DNA of 64,000 bases, taken from Cellulophaga lytica DSM 7489 (GTDB lineage Bacteria; Bacteroidota; Bacteroidia; Flavobacteriales; Flavobacteriaceae). The position numbers and the translations under genes are program-made. Shown piece by piece: positions 18,672-28,473 of the stretch (its first letter is position 1; each line of letters opens with the position of its first letter). The stretch lies in assembly GCF_000190595.1 (NCBI RefSeq), contig NC_015167.1, forward strand, positions 3,394,501-3,458,500, given 5' to 3'. The notes beneath the pieces are model-generated. The model was not told the DNA's origin, ran no database searches, and saw only the letters and a program-made list of their open reading frames with translations.

Positions 18672-19316
18672 ATGTCAGGATTATTAGACTTATTAAATAG
18701 CCCAATTGGCTCGCAAATTATTAAAGGTGTTGCAGGACAGGCTGGAGAATCAGAACAAAAAACAGCAGGTGTACTTAGCATGGCACTACCTTTACTAATG
18801 GGTGCAATGAAAAAAAACACAGCTACTCCAGAAGGTGCGCAAGGACTTATGAGTGCTTTAACAAATAAACATGATGGTAGTATTTTAGACAACCTTGGAA
18901 GTTTATTTGGTGGCGGTGTAGATGACAATGTAATGAACGACGGTCAAGGAATACTTAACCACGTATTAGGAGCTAAACAACCACAGGTAGAAAATGCACT
19001 AAGTCAAAAAGCTGGTGTAAGTTCTGATACTGTTGCTACTATTTTAAAAGTTGCTGCACCACTTTTAATGGGTGTTTTAGGTAAACAAGCAAGAAACGAA
19101 AATGTTGTTGAGTCTAACGGTATAGGAAATCTTTTAGGAGGTTTACTAGGAAGTGATGAAAACAGCAATAAAGAACAATCTTTAATAGAGTCTTTTTTAG
19201 ACTCTGACGGAGATGGTAGTATTTTAGATGATGTTGCCGGTATGGTTCTTGGAGGAAGTAACAAAGGTGGTGGTTCTGGAATTGGAGGCCTTTTAGGCGG
19301 ACTTTTTGGAAAATAA
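18672..19316 (+). CDS. DUF937-family protein with glycine-rich tail
   Basis: A 214-residue protein of the DUF937 type. It has helical repeats with conserved LPLLMGAMKKN (about 38-48) and APLLMGVLGKQ (about 116-126) motifs, which suggest an internal duplication. The first 20 residues (MSGLLDLLNSPIGSQIIKG) are typical of the family. The C-terminal 30 residues are glycine-rich (GGSNKGGGSGIGGLLGGLFG). It lacks a signal peptide. No biochemical role is known to me. It follows serA by 82 bases and has a strong terminator after it. Confidence 0.85.
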   Translation: MSGLLDLLNSPIGSQIIKGVAGQAGESEQKTAGVLSMALPLLMGAMKKNTATPEGAQGLMSALTNKHDGSILDNLGSLFGGGVDDNVMNDGQGILNHVLGAKQPQVENALSQKAGVSSDTVATILKVAAPLLMGVLGKQARNENVVESNGIGNLLGGLLGSDENSNKEQSLIESFLDSDGDGSILDDVAGMVLGGSNKGGGSGIGGLLGGLFGK

Positions 19317-19338
19317 ACACGTTTTAACAAACTTATAT

Positions 19339-19372
19339 AAGCCACTTGACAAAATCGAGTGGCTTTTTTTTT
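19339..19372 (+). terminator. Intrinsic terminator after the DUF937 gene
   Basis: AAGCCACT (19339-19346) pairs with AGTGGCTT (19358-19365), followed by a run of T. Its presence argues against the upstream alternative start at 19359 for the next gene. Confidence 0.92.
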
Positions 19373-19397
19373 GTATATTAGAATAAATACAGATGCT

Positions 19398-19850
19398 ATG
19401 AAAAAGAAAATTTATTTAGTTAGTTTATTAATTTCCGCTAACCTATTTCTAAATTGTACTAGTACCAAAGAAACTGTATTAATATCTGACGCAGAAAAAG
19501 ATGTATTTGAACAAAAAAATGGAGACCCTGTTGTTATAGCTGATGATGAGTCTGAGTATGAAATAACAATTATAGACCCAGGTTTTAATGCTTGGCTAGT
19601 AAGTTTTGCTAGGCCAGAACAATACTATTCACAGAGTTATTTAGAAACAAGAAACCGTTTATATGTTACAGAATGGAACCAAAGAGTTACACAACCCTTT
19701 AGATTTAATCCAAATTTATATGAAATGCAAATTAACTATTCTGCAAACATAGATTATGGTTATGAAGTAAATTATAAACTCTACAATTACTTTATTTATT
19801 TTCAAAGAAAATACAATCAACGTCTAGGCCATTTTGTTCCTCGCATATAA
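19398..19850 (+). CDS. Conserved flavobacterial lipoprotein (DUF6146-like)
   Basis: The start at 19398 is chosen because it opens a proper lipoprotein signal (MKKKIYLVSLLI, lipobox ending at Cys20 in FLNC). The longer frame would begin inside a terminator. The mature protein is about 130 residues and has many aromatic residues, with WLVSFARPEQYYSQSYLETR near the middle. I recall this family as DUF6146, usually paired with the small membrane protein that follows. No enzymatic motif is visible. It is probably anchored in the inner leaflet of the outer membrane or on the surface. Confidence 0.82.
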   Translation: MKKKIYLVSLLISANLFLNCTSTKETVLISDAEKDVFEQKNGDPVVIADDESEYEITIIDPGFNAWLVSFARPEQYYSQSYLETRNRLYVTEWNQRVTQPFRFNPNLYEMQINYSANIDYGYEVNYKLYNYFIYFQRKYNQRLGHFVPRI

Positions 19851-19863
19851 GCTGTTATATTTG
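19834..19863 (+). promoter_or_regulatory. Bacteroidota-type promoter inside the end of the lipoprotein gene
   Basis: TTG (19834-19836) and TATATTTG (19856-19863) are separated by 19 bases, a full consensus match. It would start transcripts just before the small membrane protein gene at 19883, independent of the upstream gene. Confidence 0.6.
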
Positions 19864-19882
19864 CGGTCGATTAAATGCTATT

Positions 19883-20200
19883 ATGGAAAAATTAAAACAA
19901 CGCTGGGGAATAGATTCTAATTTCGCCATTGTTATGATACTTATTGTATTTGCCCTAACAGGTTCTTCTTCTTTAAAAATTGCAAGACCTTTTCTGGACT
20001 TTATAGGCTTTACAAGAGAAATTTTCCCATCAGATTGGTATTTTTCAATTTTGTATTGGACAGTTCGTATACTAATTATATTTCCAATATATCAAATACT
20101 ACTAGTTGCTTTTGGTTGGCTATTTGGTCAGTTCAAATTCTTTTGGGCTTTTGAAAAAAAGATGCTCTCTAGACTTGGTTTTGGTCGTTTTTTTAAATAA
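19883..20200 (+). CDS. Small membrane protein (DUF6787-like)
   Basis: A 105-residue protein with two clear hydrophobic helices: FAIVMILIVFALTGSSSL (about 13-30) and a longer one around YWTVRILIIFPIYQILLVAF (about 58-77). A basic tail ends in GFGRFFK. The N-terminal MEKLKQRWGID pattern fits a family I recall as DUF6787. It lies 32 bases after the lipoprotein gene and has its own promoter. The function is unknown; an inner-membrane location is likely. Confidence 0.82.
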   Translation: MEKLKQRWGIDSNFAIVMILIVFALTGSSSLKIARPFLDFIGFTREIFPSDWYFSILYWTVRILIIFPIYQILLVAFGWLFGQFKFFWAFEKKMLSRLGFGRFFK

Positions 20201-20313
20201 AAATTTGCAATAAATCCTCTAATAACAATTTATTAACCAAGTCTTAATCTTAAGGTTTTTGTTTGCTATATAGATACACTTTCTTTTGTAAAGTATTAGA
20301 TAGTGTCCCCTAA

Positions 20314-20892
20314 ATGCTAGTAAACCAAAATCAATTTAACGAACAACTGCTTTTAAAAGAAGTATATAAAGGCAATATAAATGCCTATGAGACTATATTT
20401 AACACATATTGGAAAAGACTTTATTTATACGCTTTTAAAGTTTACGAAGATGAGTCATTGTGTGAAGATATAGTACAAGAAGTTTTTATAAACTTTTGGG
20501 AACGCAGAGAAAGTTTAAATGTAAATAAACTAGAAAACTACCTTTTTAAATCTGTTAAATACAAAATGGCAAACGCCATTAGAGATTTAAAATTTACAAA
20601 CATACACTTATCTAAGCTTTTAGATCTTCCATCAGACAGTTCTCAAGAAAACAGTGTAGAATATAAAGAACTCCAGCAAGAAATAAACTCTGTGATTGCT
20701 ACACTACCCGATAAATGCAAAAAAGTATTTATTATGAGTAGGTTTGATGATCTTACAAATGCAGAAATAGCAGAAAAACTAAACTTATCTATACGCACTG
20801 TAGAAACGCATATTAGTAATGCTATTAAACACTTAAAAAATAATTTAAGCACCACTTCTCTTTACGCTAGCATTATTCTAATGTTAACTTAA
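20314..20892 (+). CDS. ECF-type RNA polymerase sigma factor
   Basis: A 192-residue sigma-70 family protein of the ECF class. Region 2 includes RLYLYAFKVYEDESLCEDIV (about 29-48) and VFINFWERRE. Region 4 includes LPDKCKKVFIMSRFDDLTNA and the helix-turn-helix LSIRTVETHISNAIKHLK (about 150-167). The gene is followed by a FecR-type anti-sigma and a receptor with an STN signalling domain, so this is the cytoplasmic output of a cell-surface signalling system. Its likely targets are the receptor operon at 22056-29718 and possibly itself. The signal is unknown. Confidence 0.93.
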   Translation: MLVNQNQFNEQLLLKEVYKGNINAYETIFNTYWKRLYLYAFKVYEDESLCEDIVQEVFINFWERRESLNVNKLENYLFKSVKYKMANAIRDLKFTNIHLSKLLDLPSDSSQENSVEYKELQQEINSVIATLPDKCKKVFIMSRFDDLTNAEIAEKLNLSIRTVETHISNAIKHLKNNLSTTSLYASIILMLT

Positions 20893-21001
20893 TATCACTA
20901 AAATAATCCGCAGATTAACCAATTGTTAAAAGGCTCATTTTTTAAAAAATTGCTTACGTGTACTCCTATGTTTTTGTGACTACCTAGTAAAAGCAATAAC
21001 A

Positions 21002-21940
21002 TTGAAGAAAGAAGAATTTATAAAAATTACAGAAAAGTTTGCTAAAGGTACAGCATCTAAAAAAGAAGAAAATATTGTTTCTACCTTTTTTGATTCATTA
21101 CAAGATAAAGAAGTAAACACAGAAATTACTAATGAAGCACGAAAGCAAAAAATGTTTAACGCCATTAAGGCAAAAACCGTTAAGCAGTCTAAAAAAACAA
21201 CTTTTGTGAAAATTGCTGCTGCAATAATACTATTTATAAGCTTAGGTACATTTGTTATACATACTATTACTAAAGAAACCATAGTAACCTATGCCACAGT
21301 AAAAGGAGAACGAAAAAATATAACGCTACCAGATGGAAGTTCTATTTTTCTAAATTCGAAAAGTAGTATTTCTTACGCTAAAGAATTTACAAATAACAGA
21401 AATGTAACACTAAATGGTGAAGCATTTTTTAAGGTTACTAAAGACAGCCTAAACCCTTTTAGCGTAGAAACTAATACCATAAAAACTACAGTATTAGGTA
21501 CATCTTTTAATATAAGCTCCTACCCTAAAAACAATGCTAAAGTAACTGTAAACACAGGAAAGGTAAAGGTACAAATGATTACAGATTTAAGTAAACAACT
21601 GTTTTTAACAAAAAATCAAAGCGCTACTTATGTTTATGGTTCTTCTAATTTAGAAAAAAGCACAAGTAACTCTAACAATTACAATGCTTGGACCAAAAAT
21701 ACTTTGTGGTTTAAAGACAATAACCTAAAAGAAGTTTCAGAAAAATTAGAGAACTGGTTTAATGTAAAAATTACAATTAAAGACCAAGATTTAGAATCAC
21801 TAAAACTTACGGGTACTTATAAAAATCCAAAATTAATTGAGGTATTGGAAAGTATTAAATTCCTAAAAAACATTGAATATACTATTACAAACAACCAAAT
21901 AACAATTCTAAAAACTAAAAAAGAAGAAATGCCTATGTAA
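21002..21940 (+). CDS. FecR-type anti-sigma factor
   Basis: A 312-residue inner-membrane regulator. The cytoplasmic N-terminus (1-60) would bind the sigma factor, one membrane helix follows (about 62-86, VKIAAAIILFISLGTFVI), and the periplasmic FecR domain begins near residue 98 (VKGERKNITLPDGSSIFLNS). A C-terminal DUF4974-like segment ends the protein. The frame has no upstream ATG, and the best start is TTG at 21002, directly before KKEEFIKITEKF. TTG is an unusual start here and may keep expression low. In this system the periplasmic part contacts the STN domain of the receptor. Confidence 0.88.
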   Translation: MKKEEFIKITEKFAKGTASKKEENIVSTFFDSLQDKEVNTEITNEARKQKMFNAIKAKTVKQSKKTTFVKIAAAIILFISLGTFVIHTITKETIVTYATVKGERKNITLPDGSSIFLNSKSSISYAKEFTNNRNVTLNGEAFFKVTKDSLNPFSVETNTIKTTVLGTSFNISSYPKNNAKVTVNTGKVKVQMITDLSKQLFLTKNQSATYVYGSSNLEKSTSNSNNYNAWTKNTLWFKDNNLKEVSEKLENWFNVKITIKDQDLESLKLTGTYKNPKLIEVLESIKFLKNIEYTITNNQITILKTKKEEMPM

Positions 21941-21954
21941 CACAAATAAAAAAA

Positions 21955-21982
21955 CCCATTTCTGCGGGAACAGTAATGGGCT
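21955..21982 (+). other. Weak hairpin between the anti-sigma and susC-like genes
   Basis: CCCATT and AATGGG can pair around a loop in the 115-base gap before the receptor gene. There is no T-run, so this is not a convincing terminator. It may instead mark transcript processing or partial attenuation between regulator and receptor. Confidence 0.25.
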
Positions 21983-22055
21983 ATAATGAATCTTCAAGCC
22001 TAAAACTTGAAAAAAACTTTAATAAAGACTTATCAGTTAACACTAAAAAGCCAAA

Positions 22056-25000
22056 ATGAAATCAAATTTACAAAAAAAGCTAATGAAAAAACTCAAATCA
22101 TATATAAAACTATATTTTGTCATTAGTCTTGTATTAACATCCAACATAGTGTTGGGTTTTAATCAACCAGAAAAAATATCAGTAATTTTAAATAAAGTTA
22201 GTTTAGACAAGGTTTTTAAAGCAATAGAAAACAAAACAGAATACACCTTTGTTTATGATAATAGCATTGTTAAATCTACTACCAAAAAAAACTACAATTA
22301 CACTAATACTACACTTAAAGAAATATTAGCAAAACTTAGTGAAGAAGAAAAAATTGCGTTTAAAGTTATTAATAAGACAATAACTGTTGCTAAAAAAACC
22401 GAACAGTTAAAGACAATTAAAGGAATTGTTATTGATAAAGATAACATACCATTAGCTGGAGCAAGTGTGCTTATTAAAGGAGCTAAAACTGGCACAACAA
22501 CAGATTTTGATGGTAAATTTTCTTTAGACATTAATGTGCAAGCTACCACCCTAATTGTTAATTATATGGGGTTTGAGTCTAAGGAAATTACAACAGATAA
22601 CCGCTCTTTTTACCAAATAATTTTAGAAGAAAACGTTAATGCCTTAAACGAAGTAGTTGTAACAGCTTTGGGTATTAAAAGAGAAGAAAAAAAATTAGGT
22701 TATGCACAACAAACCGTTAAAGGAGAACAATTAACAGACGCACGCCCTAATAACTGGTCTGATGCTTTACGCGGAAAGGTTCCTGGTTTAAATATTCAAT
22801 CTTTAGGCGGACCATTAAATTCTCAAGAGATAAAGTTAAGAGGAGACAGCTCTTTAAATCCAGGCAACAATGCTGCTTTGGTTGTTGTAGATGGTGTTCC
22901 TGTTACTAGTGGTTTAGCATCTACAGGTGCAAGTAATTCCTATATGGGAGGTGATGCATCTAACGATACGCCTGTAGATTTAGGTAACGGAATATCTGAC
23001 CTTAACCCTGAGGATATAGAAAGTGTATCTGTATTAAAAGGCGCTGGCGCAGCTGCTTTATACGGTTCTAGAGCAGCAAACGGTGTAGTTATCATCACAA
23101 CAAAATCTGGAAAAAAACAACAAGGCTTAGGAATTACGTATAGTTCTAATACCAAGTTTGATGTAGTTACTAGATACCCAGATTACCAATATAAATATGG
23201 ACAAGGTAGTGGTAAAGGAAGCTATCTAAAACCAGATGGTAGTACTTACTACACTTACGGAGCTTCTGAAGACGGAAAAAGTACCGCTGGTAGTAGTAGT
23301 GCTTTTGGTCCTAAGTTTGAAGGGCAATATTATTTTCAGTACGACCCAACTGTTGAGGGACAATCATTAGAGCGTCAATTGTGGCAACCATACAAAAATA
23401 ATAGAAGTGATTTTTGGCGTGTAGGTAGCACACTAACTCAAAATTTAGCAATTCAGGGTGGTAATGACAAAGGAAGTATGCGTGCATCTCTTACACATTC
23501 TAAAAATGAATGGATTATGCCAAACACTGGTTTTAATCAGCTTTCAATATCTGTAAATAGTAAATACCAAATAACAGATAACGTAAAAATTAGTTCTGTT
23601 GTTAATTATAGAGACAGAAATAGTGATAACCTTCCTGGAACTGGTTACAACAACCACTCTATAGCTTATTTTATGATTTTTCAGAATCCTAATGTAAACT
23701 TAGATTGGTACAGACCTATTTGGAAAAAAGATAAAGAGGGTTTAAGTATGATAAGACCTTATAGTAGTTATATAGACAACCCTTACGGTATTGCATATGA
23801 GGTAGAAAACACATTAGAACATGATGCTGTTACTGGTAACATACGTGCAGATATTAATCTTACTCCTAAGTTAGATTTAATGCTGAGAACCTCTTTAAAC
23901 TCTTACAACAAAAATGCAGAACAACGTAGACCATATGATATAAACAGGTATAAAACTGGTTATTATAAAACAACTAGTATTTTTAAAAGAGAAGTTAATT
24001 CTGATTTTTTACTTACCTATAATAACAATATTAAAAACATAGACTTAAATGCTTCTGTAGGTGCAAATGCAATGGTTTACAAGTACAACAGATTAGATTC
24101 TTGGACCGTTGGTTTAGAAACACCTGGCATTTACAACCTTGTTAATGGTACAAACCTTTTTACAAATGAGTATGAAGGAAATGAAAAAGTAAATAGCCTT
24201 TACGGAATGTTATCATTAGGCTTTAATAATAAGTTATTTTTAGATATTACCGGACGTAATGACTGGTCTAGTACATTACCAAAAGAAAACTGGTCGTTCT
24301 TTTACCCATCTGCAAATGCCAGCATACTTTTAAATGAAATATTTACACTACCAGTTGCTATAGATTTTGCTAAACTTCGTTTTTCTTACGCTAAAGTTGG
24401 TAATGATGCACCACGTTATAGCACTAAAAAATACTTTGGCAGAAGCGGTTATGAATTTGCGAGTTCTGCAGTGGCACCTACTACTTTATATAATACAGAA
24501 TTAAAGCCAGAGCAAACTACAAGTTATGAGGCTGGTTTAGATCTTCGCTTATTAAAAAACAGATTAAGTTTAGATGCTGCTGTTTATGAAACGTTTACAG
24601 ATAATCAAATTTTAAAAGTTCCATTAGCGCAAAGTAGCGGTTATAGTTACGCTTGGATTAATTCTGGCGAAGTACGCAATAGAGGTGTAGAATTGTCTTT
24701 AAAAGCAACTCCTGTAAAAACTAAAAACTTTAACTGGAATACTACAATGACGTGGTCTACTAATAAAAGTAAAGTAATGAGTTTAGATGACAGACTAGAA
24801 GGCAAATTACAAATGATGAGCTCTTCTAATGCTAGGCTTGTTGCTAAAGAAGGTGAATCTGCAACAGCTTTATACGGTAGAGGTTTTGAAAGAAATGAAA
24901 ACGGAGATATTTTATACACAGACAATGGTTACCCTATAAAAACTGATGATGACATTTATATAGGAGAAACTACTCCAGATTGGCGTGCGGGCTTCATTAA

Positions 25001-25514
25001 TTCTTTTAAATACAAAAACCTTAGACTTAATATGGTCATAGATGGCCAATATGGAGGTGTAATTTACTCTCACACACACCATAAATTAACTCAGCAAGGA
25101 AAACTAAAACACACTTTACGTGGTCGTGAAGAAGGTGAACTTATAGGCAAGGGTGTTGTAGATAACGGAGATGGTACTTACAGACCAAACACTACTCCTT
25201 TACCAATTGCGGTGTATTATGATAAGCATTATGAACGTGTAAATACAGAAGCCAATAGTTTTGATGCTTCTTTTGTAAAGTTAAGAGAGGTTAGTTTAGA
25301 ATATAAAGTTCCTGCTAAATTTTTAAAATCGCTATTTATATCTAGCGCTAGTTGTTCTGTTTACGGAAGAAACTTGGGCGTATGGACAGACTTTCCTATT
25401 TATGATCCAGAAGTTGCTGCACAGGCAGGTGGCACAAATATTTTTACAGGTGTAGAAGTAGGACAATTACCTGTTGCAACAGAATTTGGGTTTAATGTAA
25501 AATTAGGATTATAA
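22056..25514 (+). CDS. SusC/RagA-type TonB-dependent transporter with STN signalling domain
   Basis: A 1152-residue outer-membrane importer. After a signal peptide come an STN domain (about 45-112, ISVILNKVSLDKVFKAIE), a carboxypeptidase-regulatory-like domain (about 120-205, IKGIVIDKDNIPLAGASVLI), a SusC-type plug (about 210-350, with DALRGKVPGLNI and KGAGAAALYGSRAANGVVI), and a large barrel ending in GFNVKLGL. The STN domain is what transmits occupancy to FecR, so it fits the sigma/anti-sigma pair upstream. The next gene is its SusD-like lid. A second in-frame ATG at 22083 would give a shorter signal peptide and is an equally possible start. The substrate is unknown. Confidence 0.93.
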   Translation: MKSNLQKKLMKKLKSYIKLYFVISLVLTSNIVLGFNQPEKISVILNKVSLDKVFKAIENKTEYTFVYDNSIVKSTTKKNYNYTNTTLKEILAKLSEEEKIAFKVINKTITVAKKTEQLKTIKGIVIDKDNIPLAGASVLIKGAKTGTTTDFDGKFSLDINVQATTLIVNYMGFESKEITTDNRSFYQIILEENVNALNEVVVTALGIKREEKKLGYAQQTVKGEQLTDARPNNWSDALRGKVPGLNIQSLGGPLNSQEIKLRGDSSLNPGNNAALVVVDGVPVTSGLASTGASNSYMGGDASNDTPVDLGNGISDLNPEDIESVSVLKGAGAAALYGSRAANGVVIITTKSGKKQQGLGITYSSNTKFDVVTRYPDYQYKYGQGSGKGSYLKPDGSTYYTYGASEDGKSTAGSSSAFGPKFEGQYYFQYDPTVEGQSLERQLWQPYKNNRSDFWRVGSTLTQNLAIQGGNDKGSMRASLTHSKNEWIMPNTGFNQLSISVNSKYQITDNVKISSVVNYRDRNSDNLPGTGYNNHSIAYFMIFQNPNVNLDWYRPIWKKDKEGLSMIRPYSSYIDNPYGIAYEVENTLEHDAVTGNIRADINLTPKLDLMLRTSLNSYNKNAEQRRPYDINRYKTGYYKTTSIFKREVNSDFLLTYNNNIKNIDLNASVGANAMVYKYNRLDSWTVGLETPGIYNLVNGTNLFTNEYEGNEKVNSLYGMLSLGFNNKLFLDITGRNDWSSTLPKENWSFFYPSANASILLNEIFTLPVAIDFAKLRFSYAKVGNDAPRYSTKKYFGRSGYEFASSAVAPTTLYNTELKPEQTTSYEAGLDLRLLKNRLSLDAAVYETFTDNQILKVPLAQSSGYSYAWINSGEVRNRGVELSLKATPVKTKNFNWNTTMTWSTNKSKVMSLDDRLEGKLQMMSSSNARLVAKEGESATALYGRGFERNENGDILYTDNGYPIKTDDDIYIGETTPDWRAGFINSFKYKNLRLNMVIDGQYGGVIYSHTHHKLTQQGKLKHTLRGREEGELIGKGVVDNGDGTYRPNTTPLPIAVYYDKHYERVNTEANSFDASFVKLREVSLEYKVPAKFLKSLFISSASCSVYGRNLGVWTDFPIYDPEVAAQAGGTNIFTGVEVGQLPVATEFGFNVKLGL

Positions 25515-25532
25515 CACATAACAATATATACT

Positions 25533-26963
25533 ATGAAAACTATAAAATTTTTACTTTTTTCAAGTTTAATCTTAGTGCAACTAATTTCTTGTACATCAGA
25601 TTTTGAAGAAACAAATACAGATCCAAACAAACTAGAAAACATAACAGCTGGTAGCGCCATTAATCCAATTATTTATTCCTTAGCAGTACGTAATGCTAAT
25701 GAAGCTCGTAATAACAATTTTGGCCTAATGCAGGTTTTTTATAGAATAGATGATTTATCTGGACAACCATTTTTATATGACTTAAGAACAGATATAGGAG
25801 CCTCTTTATGGAGAGATTATTACAAAGCGCTTACCAATATTGTAGAAATGGAAAAAGCTGCTGTATTAGAAGAAAAAGTAAACTACCAAGCGGTTGCTTT
25901 AACCTTAAAAACCTATGCTTTCTCTATACTAACAGATACTTTTGGTGATATTCCTATGACCGAAGCTTTACAAGCTGAAACTGGTATTCTTTTCCCTAAA
26001 TTTAGTACACAAGAAGAAATATACACACAGTTATTAGCAAATTTAGAACAGGCTAATAATTTGTATGATACATCTGTGGGTATGGTTTATGAAAATGATA
26101 TTCTTTTTGATAATGATGTAACTAAATGGCAAAAGTTTACAAACTCATTACGCTTACGCTTACTACTACGTATTTCTGGTAAAAAAGACACTTACCAAGA
26201 AATGGTTTCAATACTAAATAACCCTAGCAAATATCCTGTTTTTACTTCTAATGAAGATGCAGCTGTATTAAACGTAACAGGTGAAGCCCCTAATCTATCT
26301 CCTTGGGACAGAGCTTCAGATTTTGGTTTATTTAGGTATTATGGCGATTTTTTTATAGATAATTTAAACAAATTTAACGACCCGCGTAGAAGCATATACG
26401 CTACACCAGCAAGAGGTATAAATGATGAAGATTTAGGATACATTGGTCAACCTATAGATTTTAGTAATAATCCGTTACCAGACAATATTGCTAGTGCTTC
26501 TGGTATAAACCAAGAGCAAATAATAGCTCCAATGATTATTCCTCTTATGACATATTCAGAAGTAGAATTTATTAAAGCTGAACTAGCACAAAAAGGCTAT
26601 TTAACTAATGCAGAAATTGCTTATAACAACGGTGTTACTGCTGCTATAGAATTATGGGGTGCAGAGGTTCCTAGTGACTATTTTAACAATTCAGATGCAG
26701 CTTACAATAATACGCTAGAACGCATAATGTTACAAAAATACTACGCTTTATATTTAACAGATTATCAATCTTGGTTTGAGCACAGAAGAACTGGGTTTCC
26801 TGTTTTGCCTACTACTGATGCTATGTTTAATGACAAAAAAATGCCAAGTCGCTTTTTCTATCCAATTGCTGCTAGTACTTTAAATAGCGACAATTACCAA
26901 GAAGCTGTAAACCGTATTGGAGGCAATGAAATTAATGTAAAAGTTTGGTGGGATAACAACTAA
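25533..26963 (+). CDS. SusD/RagB-family surface lipoprotein
   Basis: A 476-residue lipoprotein with its lipobox ending at Cys20 (LISC), followed by TSDFEET, an acidic stretch like a surface-export signal. The mature protein is helical and TPR-like, with an N-terminal NTDPNKL and YYKALTNIVEMEKAA (about 90-104) typical of the SusD-like_2 subgroup. SusD proteins cap the SusC barrel and bind the substrate outside the cell. It lies 18 bases after the SusC-like gene. The subgroup is often found with non-glycan or unassigned substrates, so no sugar specificity should be assumed. Confidence 0.93.
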   Translation: MKTIKFLLFSSLILVQLISCTSDFEETNTDPNKLENITAGSAINPIIYSLAVRNANEARNNNFGLMQVFYRIDDLSGQPFLYDLRTDIGASLWRDYYKALTNIVEMEKAAVLEEKVNYQAVALTLKTYAFSILTDTFGDIPMTEALQAETGILFPKFSTQEEIYTQLLANLEQANNLYDTSVGMVYENDILFDNDVTKWQKFTNSLRLRLLLRISGKKDTYQEMVSILNNPSKYPVFTSNEDAAVLNVTGEAPNLSPWDRASDFGLFRYYGDFFIDNLNKFNDPRRSIYATPARGINDEDLGYIGQPIDFSNNPLPDNIASASGINQEQIIAPMIIPLMTYSEVEFIKAELAQKGYLTNAEIAYNNGVTAAIELWGAEVPSDYFNNSDAAYNNTLERIMLQKYYALYLTDYQSWFEHRRTGFPVLPTTDAMFNDKKMPSRFFYPIAASTLNSDNYQEAVNRIGGNEINVKVWWDNN

Positions 26964-26973
26964 AAAGCACATA

Positions 26974-28458
26974 ATGGAAAATAGAAGAAAATTTTTAAAA
27001 AAATTAGGAATTACTGCTGGTGGTATATCTACAATTGGTGGCTTATCTCCCATTTTTGCAAATACCAAAGAGCAATTAGTAACCAATAAGCCTATTAAAA
27101 TTAATGGGCGAGTTACTACAAATGGTAAAGGTGTTGCTAATGTTCAAGTTACAGACGGACAGCAAATTGTGCTTACAGACCAAAATGGTAATTTTAATTT
27201 TTTAAGCAATAACAACAGTAAGTTTGTATACATTACACAACCTGCAGGGTATAAAATAAACCAACTAGACAATGGTTCTGCAGATTTTTTTAAACCTATA
27301 GATGCTACTAAAAAAAATAATGAATTTTTGTTTCAGCTAACACCTAGTGTAGTTTCAGATAATGAACATCATTTTTTATTACTTGCAGACCCTCAAATAC
27401 AAAGTAAATATGAGGCCCAGCAATTGTTAGACGTTGCTACACCAGATTTTATTAACACCGTAAAAGATATAAATCATCCTAATACATTTGGTATTGGATG
27501 TGGCGACTTAGTTTTTGATAAACTAGAATTATTTAAAGACTATAACCAATCTATAAAAAATACAAATGTACCTTTTTACCAAGTTATTGGTAATCATGAT
27601 ATGGATTTAAATGTGCGTAGTGATAAAATGACAACAACTACCTTTGAATCTCTTTTTGGTCCAACATACTACTCTTTTAATCGTGGAGAAATACACTATG
27701 TTGTTTTAGACGATGTATTTTTTATTGGTCAGGATAAAAAATACATTGGTTATATAAATGAAGAACAACTTGCTTGGTTAGAGCAAGACTTAAGTTTTGT
27801 AGAACCAGGAACAACAGTTGTGGTATCATTACATATACCAACTTATACCGGTGCAGTACGCCGTTATCCAGAAAGAGATGTAATGGGAGGTGTTGTTAGT
27901 AACAGAGCATATTTATACAAAATACTAGAACCTTACAATACTCATTTAATGTCTGGTCATACTCATTTTAATGATAATATGGTTGCTAAAAACAGGTTTG
28001 AGCATTGTCATGGAACCGTTTGTGGTGCTTGGTGGAGTGGCCCTATTTGTTGGGACGGAACTCCTAGTGGCTATGGCGTATACTCTGCAAAAGGTTCAGA
28101 TTTTAAATGGTATTATAAATCTATTGGACACGATAAAAATTACCAGTTTACAGTCTATAAAAAAGGAGAACATCCAGACCATAAGGATAAATGGTGTTTA
28201 AATGTGTGGAACTGGGATCCGGAATGGCAAATTTGTTGGTATGAAGACGGAATTAAAAAAACTGACGTATCTAAAATTATGGCTTTAGATCCGCTTAGTA
28301 TTAAACTACATACTGGACCAAAATTACCTAAAAGAAGATCCTGGGTAGAGCCACAACTAAATGATCATATGTTCTTTTTTACCCCAAATGAAAAAGCAAA
28401 AACTATTACTGTTGAGGTTACAGATAGGTTTGGAAATAAATACTCACAAACAGTATAA
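26974..28458 (+). CDS. Calcineurin-like metallophosphoesterase with N- and C-terminal accessory domains
   Basis: A 494-residue secreted enzyme. It begins with a twin-arginine-like signal (NRRKFLKKLG) and a hydrophobic stretch. A beta-sandwich N-domain follows (about 40-115, KINGRVTTNGKGVANVQVT), then the two-metal catalytic domain, then a C-terminal domain (about 350-494). The catalytic residues are in ADPQ (about 138), GCGDLVFD (about 169), GNHDMD (about 205), SLHIPTY (about 287) and SGHTHFND (about 328). The first motif has Asp-x-Gln instead of Asp-x-His, as I recall for this subfamily. It lies 10 bases after the SusD gene, so its product probably acts on the imported ligand. A phosphodiester or phosphomonoester is inferred. 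Confidence 0.92.
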   Translation: MENRRKFLKKLGITAGGISTIGGLSPIFANTKEQLVTNKPIKINGRVTTNGKGVANVQVTDGQQIVLTDQNGNFNFLSNNNSKFVYITQPAGYKINQLDNGSADFFKPIDATKKNNEFLFQLTPSVVSDNEHHFLLLADPQIQSKYEAQQLLDVATPDFINTVKDINHPNTFGIGCGDLVFDKLELFKDYNQSIKNTNVPFYQVIGNHDMDLNVRSDKMTTTTFESLFGPTYYSFNRGEIHYVVLDDVFFIGQDKKYIGYINEEQLAWLEQDLSFVEPGTTVVVSLHIPTYTGAVRRYPERDVMGGVVSNRAYLYKILEPYNTHLMSGHTHFNDNMVAKNRFEHCHGTVCGAWWSGPICWDGTPSGYGVYSAKGSDFKWYYKSIGHDKNYQFTVYKKGEHPDHKDKWCLNVWNWDPEWQICWYEDGIKKTDVSKIMALDPLSIKLHTGPKLPKRRSWVEPQLNDHMFFFTPNEKAKTITVEVTDRFGNKYSQTV

Positions 28459-28473
28459 CATTACAAAAACATT

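Noticed and set aside
19359-19397. Upstream start for the DUF6146-like lipoprotein
   Set aside because: It begins inside the intrinsic terminator of the previous gene and would spoil the lipoprotein signal peptide.
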